Source: Sisyra terminalis (taxonomy: Eukaryota; Arthropoda; Insecta; Neuroptera; Sisyridae). Taken from it: a stretch of 64,000 nt of DNA. The notes under the pieces are model-generated. The model was given only the letters and a program-made list of their open reading frames with translations, was not told where the DNA came from and did no database searches. The stretch lies in contig OY292274.1 of the NCBI GenBank assembly GCA_958496175.1, positions 56,492,630 to 56,556,629 on the forward strand, read 5' to 3'. The first letter of the stretch is position 1. Each line of letters starts with the position of its first letter. Positions 25,315 to 39,703 of this stretch are shown here, piece after piece. The position numbers and the translations under genes are program-made.

Positions 25315-27817
25315 TAGCTTTAAGCACGGGTCTAGTATAACTAGCATCCTTCAAAAAGCTCCATGCATATTTCGAACCAATTTTAGTTGTTGCAGGGAAA
25401 AATTACCACATTCTTTAAAATTCGCGAAATTTTTGCAAAACCGTAATTCAATAAAACCGCATTTACTGCCACATAAAAACAGTGAAAAATATTTAAATAA
25501 ACCGTAAAACTAGAATAAAAAAATTAGCTGCAATGAATGAAATGGGCAATAAAAAAATTGATTTCCCAAACAAACGTAAGCAAGTAAGCAAGCAGCAAAT
25601 AAATATGATGGGTTTAACTATCAAACATCTGTTATAAAAGACGATAAAAAGATTTAGTACAGTGAATCTTCTTGAGTCTTTAAAAAAAATGACCTATAAC
25701 TCTCGCAAGTATCTATAAAATCATCATAAAATGGCGTCCAACGAGTGTAAAATAAGTGTCAGGGTGTAAGTCCGTCACTGAATCGGTTTATTCTTATTTT
25801 ATAGTCGATGCCACCCAAATTATCTACCATAAAATCGCTACACACTAAACAAAGACATCAAATTTGTGATTCCAGCTTCCAACGCTGTGCTCCTCTTTAT
25901 TTCTTGGGGAAAAAAAGCGCTGGGAAAATGGTAACTAAATATATATGTACACATAGTACGATTATCATAAAAAAAACTGAGATGTAAATAGATTTCAACG
26001 AGACTTGAAATACGTAAAACCGTACCCTTCTTTCGGTTTTACCATTTGTCTATCCCTCTCCGTTTTATATTCGTATATATAAAACTATAGTACAAATTCT
26101 TGCGGACATAAAACAAACCATTGCAGCTTTTCTTCAACGTTTGCTACGGATCTCAAGATTGACGTGGAAATAAAAAGCTCCAATAAAAAGATAGCTGTAA
26201 TGGATCGCTGATGAACAAGACAAAGAACGTGTTACGTTTAAGAAAAGTCAAATATTTTTTTATAAAACCGTCTACATCGTCAAAAGTACGATGTTGTGAA
26301 TGGAGTTTTTACGTTTACGAGTATTATTATGATACGACTTGAAAACCTTTTCTAAATTGTGAATTACATTTTAAATTGATACTGGAATAGTAAAAATCTC
26401 ATTTCTTCTTATCGCCACTTTTTACTCGTCGAGAATACAACCTGTTAACGTTCGTTTATATGCCTGGAAATCAGTAGCAAATTAATTCTTTCTTTTTTTT
26501 TATTTCTTGAATTTTAATTTAACGATCCATTTGTGTGTATAGATAGGTATTTAATTTATTTTGTTAACATTTAAGAGAATTGTGGCCAACAAAAGAGATA
26601 ATATTCAAATTTCAGTGGAACAAGTAAAACAGACCGTATTATTTTGACAGGGTATGTTAGTTTCTCTTGGTCTAATTTGTGAATTGTGGCAATGATAATT
26701 TGATATGTATATGATTGTTGTACTCATACATAATCATGTTTGCATGAACATCCGTCCGTCGGTCTATCTGTACACATCTAAAATGTGAATGCAAAGGAAT
26801 GAGAAGTAAAGGACTGGAACATGGACAGACCATCGTCACGTTACACTACAATGAATTATGCAATAATAACAACGATGCTTACAACAAAACATAACCTATT
26901 GTGGAATAATTTGTCAAAATGTCCATCAACGAAATAATGTCGAGTTACATTTAAGAGAACAACGCTTATAGATACAACAGCAACGTTTAAACTTGCATCC
27001 TACACGCATTGAACACATTTCCTTCTTGTCATACATTACAATGGTACCGAGAAAATTACGATAATTTTGAAAACGTATCCTTGAGCTACGATTTCATGAG
27101 TAAAAAAATAAAAACCCTATTTCAACATAATCATTATATAGAAACTACATAAATAAATAATAAACCTTATTACACATGAAAAACACCGATATTAAACTTT
27201 GTATTATATGTTTTTTTACATAATTTACCAACCAATCATTTAAACCACAAACAAATTGAAAAACTACACCTCGTTTCATAATTTTAAAACAAATTCATGC
27301 TTTTGGATACTTTTCATCAATTTATTTTACCGGTTCACACATAAATTAATTGGTTAAACTAAAATCAAACAAAATCACATCCCTATTGACTAAAAACATC
27401 AATGTTAAATTCATTATTATTATGTAATTGGGAAACAAATTTTAATCAACATTTTGTCAATGTATTGCCACATAATATCAAACCAAATATTAAAAAGCTC
27501 GAGATTAGAGTAATCAATAAAAACATTAAAGTTCACTACTCATTTTTTTGTTTGAGGAGAGCAAAAAATTGTTACTATTTCAATTTACAAGTTAAAACAA
27601 GATTGACACCATCAAATTAACTATTGATTACTCTATGTTCTAGAAGCTATAATAGTGCCAGGAATCTCAGAAAATTATGAATAGATCCAAGTATATTTTT
27701 GATAGCAAATTTATTTTTTAACATACCTACATGGATAATGATTGGCAAATGAAATCGTGGGAAACCACAAAAATTTTAAAGTAAATCAGGTGGAGTGGAC
27801 ATATCACGAAGCAGATA
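25315..27817. other. AT-rich intron
   Basis: No exon or element supported. A 13-bp inverted pair agagtaatcaata / tattgattactct spans about 27512-27634. Confidence 0.5.
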
Positions 27818-28028
27818 CAAGGAGCCCGAACGCAATGCTAAAAAATTGCATCAGTTTTTCATTTTCCTTCATCCATTAAAACCAAAGTGACCTTAGGTAC
27901 ATTCTTAGGTACTTAGGTACTTAGGTTACTTACGCTGTTAATAACAAAAAAAAAACTATGATCTGGGAAAATTATTGTGTACATAAATATTGTGAAAAAG
28001 GCTATACCGTTCGGGCTCCTTGCATCTA
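27812..28028. repeat. inverted repeat pair around CAAGGAGCCCGAAC, possible miniature element
   Basis: CAAGGAGCCCGAAC at 27818-27831 is the exact reverse complement of 28009-28022. The match extends to about 20 bp with one mismatch. A tandem cttaggta array (27893-27930) lies between the arms. The phrase ggacatatca also occurs just outside both arms in the same orientation. No target duplication was identified. Confidence 0.5.
27890..27932 (+). repeat. cttaggta tandem repeat
   Basis: Four imperfect units of an 8-12 bp motif (ttaggtac...). Confidence 0.7.
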
Positions 28029-28329
28029 TACTCCGTGGGACATATCATCAAATATGTTGTCGATTTACTACTGTTGAAAAAAATAGCAAAAAAAAATTAA
28101 GCAGTTCTGATTTTTTTGATAACCATCCGAAAATTTATAAGATGAATGTACCTAAACCAAAAAAGTCGAACAACTTTGAAATAAAACTGTCAATGTAAAG
28201 AACGTAGAATTAGAAAAATATTTCAACTTACATCATCGGAAGATATCATTACCAAAGACAAAAATCTTCTAATCAAAGAGAGAAGTAGATCACCTGAAGA
28301 ACCTTTTGATAGTTCCATAAAAGTAGGCG

Positions 28330-28790
28330 ATTTTTGATTTAAAATACCATTTTTTCGTTTAGTTTTATTTGAGAACTGAATTATGAACAACTTTTTCATT
28401 TATATAGTTTTCTTTTATTTTATATTTAGCGAAATAAAACCATAATCATGAAAAACGTGGTGAAAATCTCTATATATAGATTAAACCTCCTCCCTCATTT
28501 TTATCGGGTTGTCAACATGTTGAACCAGCTACCGAAATTGATTCAATTTTTAATTTTTATCAAATTTGGAGCAACATGAAAAGTTTCCGAAGTTGAAAAA
28601 GTTTACATTCATTTTTCCATTTTTCTAGAAAAACTTATAAAAATACAATTTTTTTTGCTTAGTTTTTGTAGAATGTTTAATTTTGAACAACTTGTACTTC
28701 TAAGTTGTTTTCCTGAAGTCAAAATGATTCAAGATTGAAACGATTTTGTATCGAAAAACGCGGTGAAAATGTGCAAATGTATTTCATATA
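28330..28790 (+). repeat. diverged direct duplication, period about 300 bp
   Basis: Two stretches (about 28350-28480 and 28645-28790) share aattNtgaacaact, ttttctt/ttttcctga and aaaaacgYggtgaaaat in the same order. The copies are strongly diverged. Confidence 0.5.
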
Positions 28791-28799
28791 TATATTCTC

Positions 28800-31700
28800 C
28801 ATCCCTTTTTGTTTCCCTTTTTCTGCGACAGAATCAATAGGATGTTAAAATCCACTCAAATTTTCAAATTTCATAAGGATAGATGCTATTTGAAAAAAAC
28901 GCCCCCTGTTTTTATCCTACTTTTATGGGAAAATTGGAACAAATTTTTCAAAAATATTTCATTAAATCTTAAGTTTTAAACATATATTGAGAAAATAATA
29001 TGCAAATTATATAAGATTTAGGCATTCTCTGCATGAAAAAGTTAGAACAAAAAATTCGGAATAAGTCAATGATTTGCTAAATGTAAAGCATAGAAACATT
29101 ACTTTTCTCAACTACTTCACTACTATTTAGAAGTCATTACTATTCTGCCCTCTACCTACGCCTGAAATTTAATGCAGTAATGAAAAGAAAAACTATAGGG
29201 CATATTCTATGATCAAATCTTGGACAAGGTTCAACATTTGGACAAGGCTGAAAAAAAATAAAAGTTTTAACACAAATTTTATAAATATTCTTAATTTAAC
29301 TTTTCTTAAATGTTTCAAATTTTATTGGTTAATATAAGCGGCATGTAAAAAAAATTGCGAAAAAAAAAATAATTTTGAACAAAGTGCAAATTGTGTAATA
29401 ATATAAATAAGGCAAAATAAAATTGCAAACAAAAATATATAAGTAAACGAAGCATTTTAATCGTCAACAATTAAAATATAATACGTTCTGTAAATAACGA
29501 GTAACTACTGTAATAAATAAACACTAGGTGTGTAAATATTGATTTAAATTCTATGCATTGAAATAAAAATAAGTCATTATAATAAAAGAGTAGTGGAAAA
29601 TTTTGATTTGCTTAATTTTTTATTTCAGACAATTAAGAAATTTCTATGGAAATTTACTATAATTGCATTATCATTTTAAATAAATATATTTTATTCTTCG
29701 AAGAAAAAGGTGTATGCATTCAACTGTCATGAGATTTCATAAAAAAAGCTCACTATATACAGGGGTTTGATAAATCTTTTTATTAAATCAAGTTTCATAA
29801 CATTGTTTCATATATAACGGTGTAGGCATTAGGTTTATTTTTTTGCAAACTAAATGGCTGTTCACTTCATTAAGCTTGACAGAAATTGTTATTCTTTTTT
29901 TTTATATTCTGATCGATTAAGACTCAAGTATTAATTAGTTTTGATTTAATCAAGCGTCTATATATAGCATTAGATACGAAACGATAAATCCAGAGAATAT
30001 AATACAGCAACGTTTATTATAGCAATAATGATTAAGATTTGTTGTAATTCGTGGTTCATTTAACGATTAGAGGAAATGGCAATTACTTTCAGAAACCTAT
30101 GCTATATCCATTTAAAGTATTTTCATTGATTTCTGTTCATCAAAGTTATTGCTAGAAATAAAAATAAACTGAGTTACATTCAACTGTTGTTACACTAAAA
30201 GATTTTAATTTCCAGATAAGGTAAATGTAAATGTTATTAAATTCCCTGATAGCAAATGAATGGTCCGAAAGTTGAAAGGAAAACGAAAAAGAGTGGAATT
30301 AAATAAATTGTATATTCGTGCGTTTTAATAAATGGTTTCACATGTCTGTATTGAAGTAAATTTATAAATATATAATTAGATTTGATTAGATGTATTGTAA
30401 TGGAAAATAATTGTATCCTTCCTTTTTACGCTATTTCAATTTATTTATATAATAATTCTAAATTCCACGGATTATGTAATTTATTCATTGTCAAAAGTAG
30501 ATATTTGCGATTAATACTTTGTATTAGTAATGCTGTGTTACAATTTAATGAATTCATAAATCTTCAAAAGAATTATTGAGTATGAAATTAACAAACAAGG
30601 GCGACAAAGGTAATAGTTCCCTAAAAATCGTTTTTTTTTCCCAAAAATTAAGTTTTATTCTCAATTGATTAAATTTTTATAAACATTTAGGAAAGTTTTA
30701 TAAAAGCAAGGTCTTCAAATAGTTATGTTGTACGTGATTAACTCCTTCTTTAATTTGCGTATTAAAATAATGATAAACTTATGGTTTAATGTAAAACATA
30801 TCCTCATGGATCTATGCCAAATTGTGTGGAATAGATTGGTGTCAGAAAAATCATAAACCAAATTTATGTATGACCTAAAACTGCATAATTCTATTCGCTT
30901 AAACACTAAAAAGGATAAATCGATATTATTAAAATACCAAAAATACCGTTCACGTATTTGACACAGCCTTTAAAAATCGTTTTTATAAACAATAAAAAAC
31001 ACCATATAAATAGAAAAATTCCGTAAGCAAAAAAAAAAATATAAATGAAACGAAATATCCAAAAAAAAAAAATCGAAATGTAAAACGTACAATTATCATT
31101 ATCAGAAAAGAGAGGAAATTTAAGAACACAGATCCCAATTCAACTCTGATTAATTGTCAACGACAAAAAACATGCGACCATACTGAATTTCCACGAAAAA
31201 ACTTGTTTTGAAAAAATTCTGATCTTTGATTTACTAAAGTGATAATAAATTAAACAGCCTTGCTTGGAGAGTTTGAAAATCTACCTTTAAAACTTGAAAA
31301 TATTTTTACCTTTTATATCTTTAATAATATTTCTCTTATTTCATAAAATACATGGATCATTTACTTTTGTGATTAACACAAGTGAAATACAATATTTTAC
31401 GATTTTAACTCTAACAAAATTTACTAAAAACATTAAAGTAAACCATTGGTAAACATATTTGAGGTATATTTACAGAAAAAAACAGTTCATGCATAAGTCT
31501 ATACATGCCCAAGTCCATTACTTGGATGCATGTATTCATTGAGTATCTGGAGAATAGGGCCAAATTAGTAGTTTTGTTTCGTTTACTTCTCTATGGTATT
31601 TGTAATTATTTACTTAAACTAACAGAAAAGTTTCCAATCTAAAATCGTACTTTTGGTTACGGTATTTATACAGAAAACTATCGTTTTTTATTATAATGTT

Positions 31701-32086
31701 ATAACTTAAAAATCAAAAAGTACATAACAAATTTTAAAATACAATATTGTTAAGAAATATTGTTTCAATAATATTATTTTATTAGTGAAATTTTAACTGT
31801 ACTTTTTAACTGAAATATATTTGAAGCTGACTTTGGAATTTAACAAAGCTCTCTCAAATAATATGTAAGTAATGTTAAATTACATAGCTTTAGATACGAG
31901 TTAATAATATCCCTAAATCGTGTTTATTATAAATCGAAGCTTTCTGAGCTTCTTTTTGAAATTTTTATTTCAATTAGAAACTTTTCTGACGCCAATCTCT
32001 CTAATACTTGCAAAGTCTTTTGGATTATGCTTACATTTTAATAATTAACATTTTGTTTAGTTTTATTTTATATTTAGCCTATTCTA
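28800..32086. other. AT-rich intron
   Basis: Nothing supported beyond poly-A/T tracts. Confidence 0.5.
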
Positions 32087-32276
32087 TTAGGTTGTCCGGA
32101 TATTTTGTGCCAATTTTAAAAGAAAATTGAAGCATAACATAATTAAATTTTGGTACAAATTTATATCATTAAATTGGTGTCATTTTATTCTACGAACATC
32201 CGTTTTTAAGAGAAAAGCTCAGATCTATCCTTACGCCATCTAACGCAAATCGATGTGAACTTTTCCGACAACTTAT
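32087..32276. mobile_element. mariner-like miniature element (190 bp)
   Basis: The left end TTAGGTTGTCCGGATATTTT has the typical mariner terminal look. The right end read on the other strand is ATAAGTTGTCGGAAAAGTTC. Both sides are flanked by TA (32085-32086 and 32277-32278). No transposase remains. It is a deletion derivative or MITE. Confidence 0.7.
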
Positions 32277-32278
32277 TA

Positions 32279-35200
32279 TTCTACAAAATATCGTATCATT
32301 AAATAAAATTTTACAACATAAAATAAAGGAACCTTTGTATTATTTTATCTTTTTTTTGCATTTATTTTTTTAATTTAGAATATTTGAGAGCTTTAGGGTA
32401 TCATTTCTATTTTATTCTAATGTCTGGCGACCTTTTTTGTGAGATCCCAGTGGACACTGGAACTTTCTGGAGGCAAAAGCTTCCCAGACAGAAAAAAAGG
32501 ATGTCAAGGAAGACTACAATATCAGTCCTGTCTTTTAAAAAAATTATATAACGAACTATTATGAAAACTTTATTTTGTATAGGAAGCAATAATTTATCAA
32601 AGGTTAAAAGCCTAAGAATTAATACAACCCAAATATACTGGTCTTTAATGTTTTTCTATATTTAAACAAATTTTTGGAGAAAGAAAAACCATTTTGTTAT
32701 AATTGGGATGATTAGTACAAAAGAGGGGGAGTTTTTTTACTTCTAGATCAAGTGATATTTTTCTTCAAGATAAAATTTTATTCGGAGGATAGACAAAAGG
32801 CGTTTTTTCTTAAAAAATAGTCATATTTGTAGGATACATGTAGAGGATTTACCTATCAGAATTTTTTTTCTTTTAAATAGCTATCTGAAAAATATGGTCT
32901 TTCTATCTCCGAATGAAGATACCAACTTTAAGGGATTTAAAATATTATCGATTGGAAAATAACGGTAACTGTATTTTTAAATATGAAAGTATAAAAGTTT
33001 ACTGAAGGATTTGCATATTCATAATACCAACGAAATGTTACATTTTGACGCTGATGAGGAAAAATTTTTTACGCTCGCATCGAAATATCATGATATTTTA
33101 AATGACACGAGAAAGATTAGTGATATTGTTGAAAATATATCCTTTAAAAAATTCCAATTCAATATTATGAAATAATGAACGTTAACGTTAAAAACTTGGA
33201 TTATAAATATCCAACGAATTTTGCATAAAGACAACAGACATATAGAGAGCCCAGATAGGATATCCAGGCATACCGGTAGACTGGCACAATAGCTACATAC
33301 AAAATAAACGAAAATGAAAAAAGGATGTAAATATAATACACAATTCAGCTGATATTGTTTATGAACCTTGTCACAATATTTCAGCATCGCATGTTTAAAA
33401 ACATCATCGAATATGTTTTAACATGACGGGGGCAGTCATAACTAAAATTTACATTTGTTTATATTAAGTTTTAGGCAGCGTCGAACGCGTAATACACATG
33501 CAAATATATCTCATATTAAAAATCATTTACTATCTAAACATTTTAAAGGAAGCAACTGAGAAAAAATGGTAAGTACGATGTGTGATGTTTTTTTTTCTTC
33601 TAAATATTTGTTTCTTGTTGGAAACAACGTTTAGATTTTGTGGTTCCCATTAAAATATCCGATTATGTACCTACTAACGATGTACATAAAAGCCATAAGT
33701 ACATAAGTATCAATAACAACAAAGATCCATTGCATGTAGGAGGGCTTTTTTTGTTTTTTGAAAAAAAAAATACATATACAGATTGAGGTGAGGTCTGGCA
33801 ATCGGCACTCATCCAAACGCAAGCTTTATGTTTAACCCGTTGGTATAATGATAGGTTGTGTCAGTCATTCACCCATTGGCTGAAAGGCACCATTATAATA
33901 TGTATTGTAACCATCGTTTAAGATATTAGAAGAAAGTGGTGAGTGGTCCATATCTGAGCCACAAACGATGCTGTGACCAAAAAAGGTCGACCGTATTCAT
34001 ATTGATTTGATGTCGTGTTTTATCGACACTCTACAAATAAGGACAACTGCATATTTAGCATCATTAAACAAGTAAGGATGAAAGTGTCTATGGATCACAA
34101 AACAGGAATGGGCTTATTTTTTGCTTCAGTACATTTATATCGGCTTCTTGTGATACTTTTATCTTTCAAAAGTTGAAACTTACAACAAAAAATTGCCATC
34201 AGCATCTCACATACATTAAATATGGAGGAATATAGGTAGGTACTTAAAAAATCTCGGCTAACTTTTTGTTCATAACTTTTTTTTTCATTTCGAATACTGT
34301 CGATATTATCCGTGGTGTTTCAAAAGGTTAAGAATTTCAAGTTCACCATTACCTTCTTCAGCAAACATAGGTGATTCATAAAATTAATACTCGTCATTTG
34401 ATATCGTCTCGATATGGTTTCAAAAAATCATTGGAACACCTGAAGGCTCTTCCATCCAATTAAGGATGAAAATTCAACGCAAAATTAAAATCCTATATCT
34501 TTATAAGCTTGATTAATTTAACACTTGCAGGTTTGAGAAACTTGTAGTACAGCCTGTATGTTAATCGCCTATAGATATGATAAAATATGATATTGACGGT
34601 ATGAGCGTTTGATCGTTGCCCGTTGGTTCTGATTCTGAATTATATATGAATAGCGCAACATCTTTGGCTGAAACATTCTTGGGTGGTTCACCCACGCAAC
34701 AAAATACACATCGATGGGTTCTGATGGATTCTCATATCTCATGATCAACATCTCGCATACAACTATGTTAGCCAAGTGTTTTTTTTTCTTCTTTTTTTAG
34801 TGTATTTGAGTACAAACCGACACGTATTCTTTTCTATAAGGCTAATAATCTCTTTTCGTTGGATCAAAAAGAAAAATAATGAAACGACATTTAACCAAAA
34901 AAAAAAAATCTCATTAAATTCAACAAAAATTATAATTTTACCGTAAAAACGTATTAGCATATTGAATTTGAGTTTTTTTATCAAACTATAAATAGAATTA
35001 CGAACAAGTCTTTCAAGGAAAATGAAAAGTACTAAGAATTAATAACAATATTATATTGCTAACAATTAAAAAAGTAATAACACCATTGCAAAGAATTATA
35101 TACTATGCATCAAATAATATAGAACAAAATGATGGCTAAATTATTGAAATCCGAAAATTTTACAAGATCGTATACACTATCCAACTCAAAGTTCAATTTC

Positions 35201-38200
35201 CTAGTCCATATAGAAAAAATTATAGCCAAAAAGTTTTAAGAGCATTATTTTAAAGTTACTGAATATAATAGCATTGGTTTCGAACAAATTGGTTTGGTTT
35301 TATTTCTCACGTTTATATTTTTTTTTAGTTCCTAATTAAAGTTACCATATACAACAATCATATTACAGTATGTATCAACTGCATATATTCAATAAAAAAT
35401 TAATAAAAAAATATTTTTGTAAAAAGTCTGTACTAAAACCTAGAGATCTCTTTTACATTTTCATTGAAAGCATAAAATTAGATACTGAAGTAAACCAGAA
35501 GGACAATTAAAGAAAAGGACAACCAAGAACTGTAACGATCAATAAATTATCAGTTAAAGAATAATTTTAAACTTGAAGAAATAGAATACCAGGATCGACA
35601 ACAAAGAAATTTCATGAAGTTTAAAGATGATACTCGAAAAATATATTGTAATTGATTTTGAATATTATTGATAATTGATTTTGAAAACGAAATTTTAACA
35701 CCAAATACTTTCCAATAATCTTTATTAATAGTTCATTAATAAAACCATTAACATCCGTAGTTGTATAAAACCTTTGACAAAACTTTATGCGGGTTCCAGG
35801 CTTTCCAACCAAAGAACTAAGTTTAATGAAAACAACTCTTGAATTTTAAAAATAACTAAACGCAAAAATTTCTAAAAGTTTCTTTAAGTAGAACAACGCT
35901 TTTAAGTTTACACAAATTTCCCTTAAAAACTCCCAGACTACTGTAGGGTATTATAAAATTGAGTATTGGTTCTTGTGTTCCACAATGAAAGCCCAAAATA
36001 AAGCTCATTGAAATCGCCATCTAGTATACATTCGAACAATCTTTCTCATTAAAAAATAAGAAACTTAGATGATCTAAAAAAGGCACCTCAAGATAAATTT
36101 CAGCCGTCAAAACGATTTATTGCCATATCGTCACATTGAATAACATAATTAGTAAAAATTTAAATAGAAAATAGGAAATAGGAAAAAGATAAAGACAAAT
36201 ATTCGTGTAAAGACATAAATTAATTATAAGATAATGTAAGTAAAAAAACATTTAATTTGTATATTTATAGTAGTTATAACTATAATTTTTAAGACGTTGA
36301 GATAACGAAAAAAGTGTACAAGAATAAAGAGTAATTTCTGTAAGATGCTTTGAAAAAGTAAAACAAAATCTCTGTAGTAACTATAAGTGTTAATAACTTT
36401 TTGGCTTAATTTATAAAATGTGATTCCTTTGATTATCAATCTATTAATTTTAATAAATCTTTAAGCCATATTTAGGAATATATAGCCAGAATATTTAGCC
36501 ATATATAGCATTGATCGAAAATTGTTAAAAAAATGTAAATTTACAAAAAAATAGTTTTTCCTTTACGTTAAAAAATGCATTTCTCTTAATAAACATTTCT
36601 GAAATTTATTAAATAATATAGAACTCAGAAATAAATTTGATAGTTTAAAGAAAACAAACTACTTTATTGATATCAATATTAATGTTATTTTAGATCACAT
36701 TTGACATATATTACATAAATTACATATCTAATTATTTGATATATTGTAAATAAACCGATATGGCTAACAAAGTATAAGAGCGTCAAATATGAAAAAATAA
36801 AGGAAGTGATGGGGTAACATTGTAGGTGTTATTATATATGTACGATGGTGACAACCTATCATTAAAGCAAACCCTACTTTAAAAACTAGGCTTATAAACG
36901 CAGCAGGTTATTTTTAATATATTTCGTCATTGTGTTTAGCTCGAAATTATATCAGTTTCGAACTAAAATTATTTTCGGAAAAAAATCTCATGGGAAAAAT
37001 AGAATTCAGCAGTGAAAATTTTGCAAGAAAAAAATATTTTTTGAAAACCTTGCACAGGCAATAGTAGGATGTAATTCGATGATTGTTTGGTATGATTTTT
37101 TGTATGGTTTTGGTAAAATCGAATAATGTCTGTTCCATTTGTGCAGGAATAAATTTTGGCAAATTGTCACATAGTTAACTTTTTAGGTGATAATATATTT
37201 GGAAAATGTTTTCGTTATTATTTTTGTTCTGTACAAAATATATCCAACACCAAAGCTGACCGTGGTTCTGCACTGGAAAATATTTGACAATTAACTCAGA
37301 GATTTATAATATTTATTATATTTTAGTCATGATCATAAATAATCTAACCATTGCTGCTTTCTCTTTTACGCCGGTGTGGCCAACAAGGACCAAAGCACCT
37401 ATGTTTGATAAATAGATCAACTTTCCATCACATTCACGTGAATCTGTTATTTTAAACAAATCCTATTTATTGAAACAAATTACCATAATACAAACTTATA
37501 AAAAAATACTACTTTATATGAATGAATGAATTTTAAATAACTTCCAGTCATGATTATTAAGTAAATCTATCTATTTGCTTTTTATTTATAGAAATTTGAT
37601 GATGGGTTGCATTTTTGGTGAATGAAACTCGTTTGAATTATTTTCGTGCAGTTAATTCTTATTTAAATGAGCATTTGTGTGGAACGGTATTTTCCTTTTT
37701 TTCAGAAATATCCTCAGTCATTTTACAATGTTTTAATGAGGCTACGTATAGAATAAGACGCACACGTCGATTTCAAACTAGGCGTCGTTATAGAACCATT
37801 AGTGACGTGTTTGCATTCGTTGAAAATATATTTTACAGCGAGAGAATTTGATATTTATAAAAATAAATAGAAATTTCTGGATCACGGGTAAATGGGGATC
37901 TCATACGACCTACGACGATGACGCCGCAATAACAAACACATGTTAGCAATTGCAATATGTTTTCATGTCAAAACTCAGTCCGTTAAAGTGGCATTTCAAA
38001 AACGTAAAGATTTTATTTGATAAAGTCGTTGACCTGTTTTTTCCATATTAAAATGAATCAAGGGAGTATAATGGGAACGTGTCTTCAATAACGTAAATTT
38101 TACATCGATTTAATAAAAGTTTTCCCAAATTTTGCGCGATAAATTCAATTGTTATCAATGTAATCAATATGGACATCAATCCCGGAATATCCTGGTGTAT

Positions 38201-39489
38201 TACAGATTAGCTTGCGCACGTTCCTCTTTGGTCGCTGACAGCCGTGTGACAACCGGAGACAGGTGGCGACAGTTCCCAATACAGGCGCCTCTCGAAGTGT
38301 AAACAATATCAACTACAACCCTCCAACCCCAACCACTAAATCAAATCGTTCAAGTATTGTACCGATTTCTTATTGATATCAAGTAGTAATTTATAAAAAA
38401 AAATCTTGCAAACATTATAAAATAAAACACAAAAAATGTATTGGTTTACTTCAATGGAAATTTTTGTAGCAACGTAAATTATTGTATTCAATAATCTTTT
38501 AGTATTGTCAACATTATAGTACACAGAACTTAGAATGCAATATAAGATTCGATAATATTCAACAAAAAAGCCTACATAAAAAATCTTACTTTAAAGAAAA
38601 TCGGATTCACAGATTTAATAATGAAACAGGGATTTAACAGGGATTAAAAAATTTTGAAAATTTGACCAATTTTTTTAAAAAAACTCAATTTTTGCATTGA
38701 ATTGCACGATTTTTTCCAGTTCCAACTGCATCGATTATAGAGAAATTTCGTATATTTCTTCCAAATAAGATTATGATATCTTTCCTTAAGATCAAAACAT
38801 AGTTTACAAGACCTTGGCTAAAATTATAAAGGAAGTTTTTGCTATTAGAAATTATTTACTACCACAAATGAAATTAAATTCAAGTTTGATTAAACTTGCA
38901 CGCATGTGCAAGTCACACGCTGTAGAAGTGTAACCTTTAAAAATGTGAGCTTTACGATAGTGAAACGAATGAAAAATTTCAGGATTATGATAATTATTTG
39001 GTTTATTTTTGATAATATTGATACCAAGTTTAAAACCCGGAGGTGTACTTGAAAGTATAGAAGATTCTTGTTTAAAAATTTTTGTCTTAAAATTGTTCGG
39101 AAATCTTACCCCTTTTTAAAGCGTCTATATTTAAGTCTCTCTTCCAAAGCTTTCAACGCATGCGCTGTTGTATTTTACTTAGATCAAAGTTTGTACTTAC
39201 GTAGACGACGTTGGTAAATACTTCTAAAGCGGTTTTTTATTTACTATACAGTATGTATTTAATATATGGCATGGAAATATGCTATAATGAATTATATATC
39301 ATTCTTTTGTACGTTAAATCCTATAGATTTATGTGTTTGTTTCTGTCTATACTATCGCTTTTTTGTTTCATCAAATTTCAAATTACAACGATGCTAAAGA
39401 AGTTTTCAGTTTAGAAATAGGGAAAACGTAAAATTGCCAACATTGGTATTTTGATCCGGAGACTCCAGGTTTGGCGATGTTTCTCTGGG
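32279..39489. other. AT-rich intron with one GC-rich island
   Basis: No exon recognised. A GC-richer block at about 38210-38305 contains ctgacag and tgtgaca. A mixed inverted match attcggaggatag / ctatctccgaat lies at about 32781-32917. A short plus frame at 37615-37851 lacks an ATG and any domain. Confidence 0.45.
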
Positions 39490-39539
39490 CTCCGGGTTTT
39501 CAATAAAATTTTCCGGGTTTACTGCTAATTAAGTAAATT
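39490..39539 (+). repeat. dispersed repeat copy B (shared with 12722-12772)
   Basis: Same CTCCGGGTTTTCAATAAAAT core and tail as the copy at 12722. Confidence 0.7.
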
Positions 39540-39703
39540 ATCGGAAAACTTGCCATTTGAATTAATTGCGACATTACCTGCGAACAATTTTACTTGTATC
39601 TAAAAGTTCCAGAGCAGAAGTCATTGGTGCAAAGTGCACAAAGTTACAAAAAATATAATTTTAGAAAATAATTATTGTAGAGTTTCAGATCCTCGATGAT
39701 GAT

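Noticed and set aside
33048..33090. Possible third hammerhead core (ctgatgag ... cgaaat) on the plus strand
   Set aside because: Helix II does not form beyond one or two pairs and helix I cannot be drawn.
35500..35820. Possible transposase remnant around GQPRTV-like translation
   Set aside because: Similarity limited to a few residues; no ends or further motifs.
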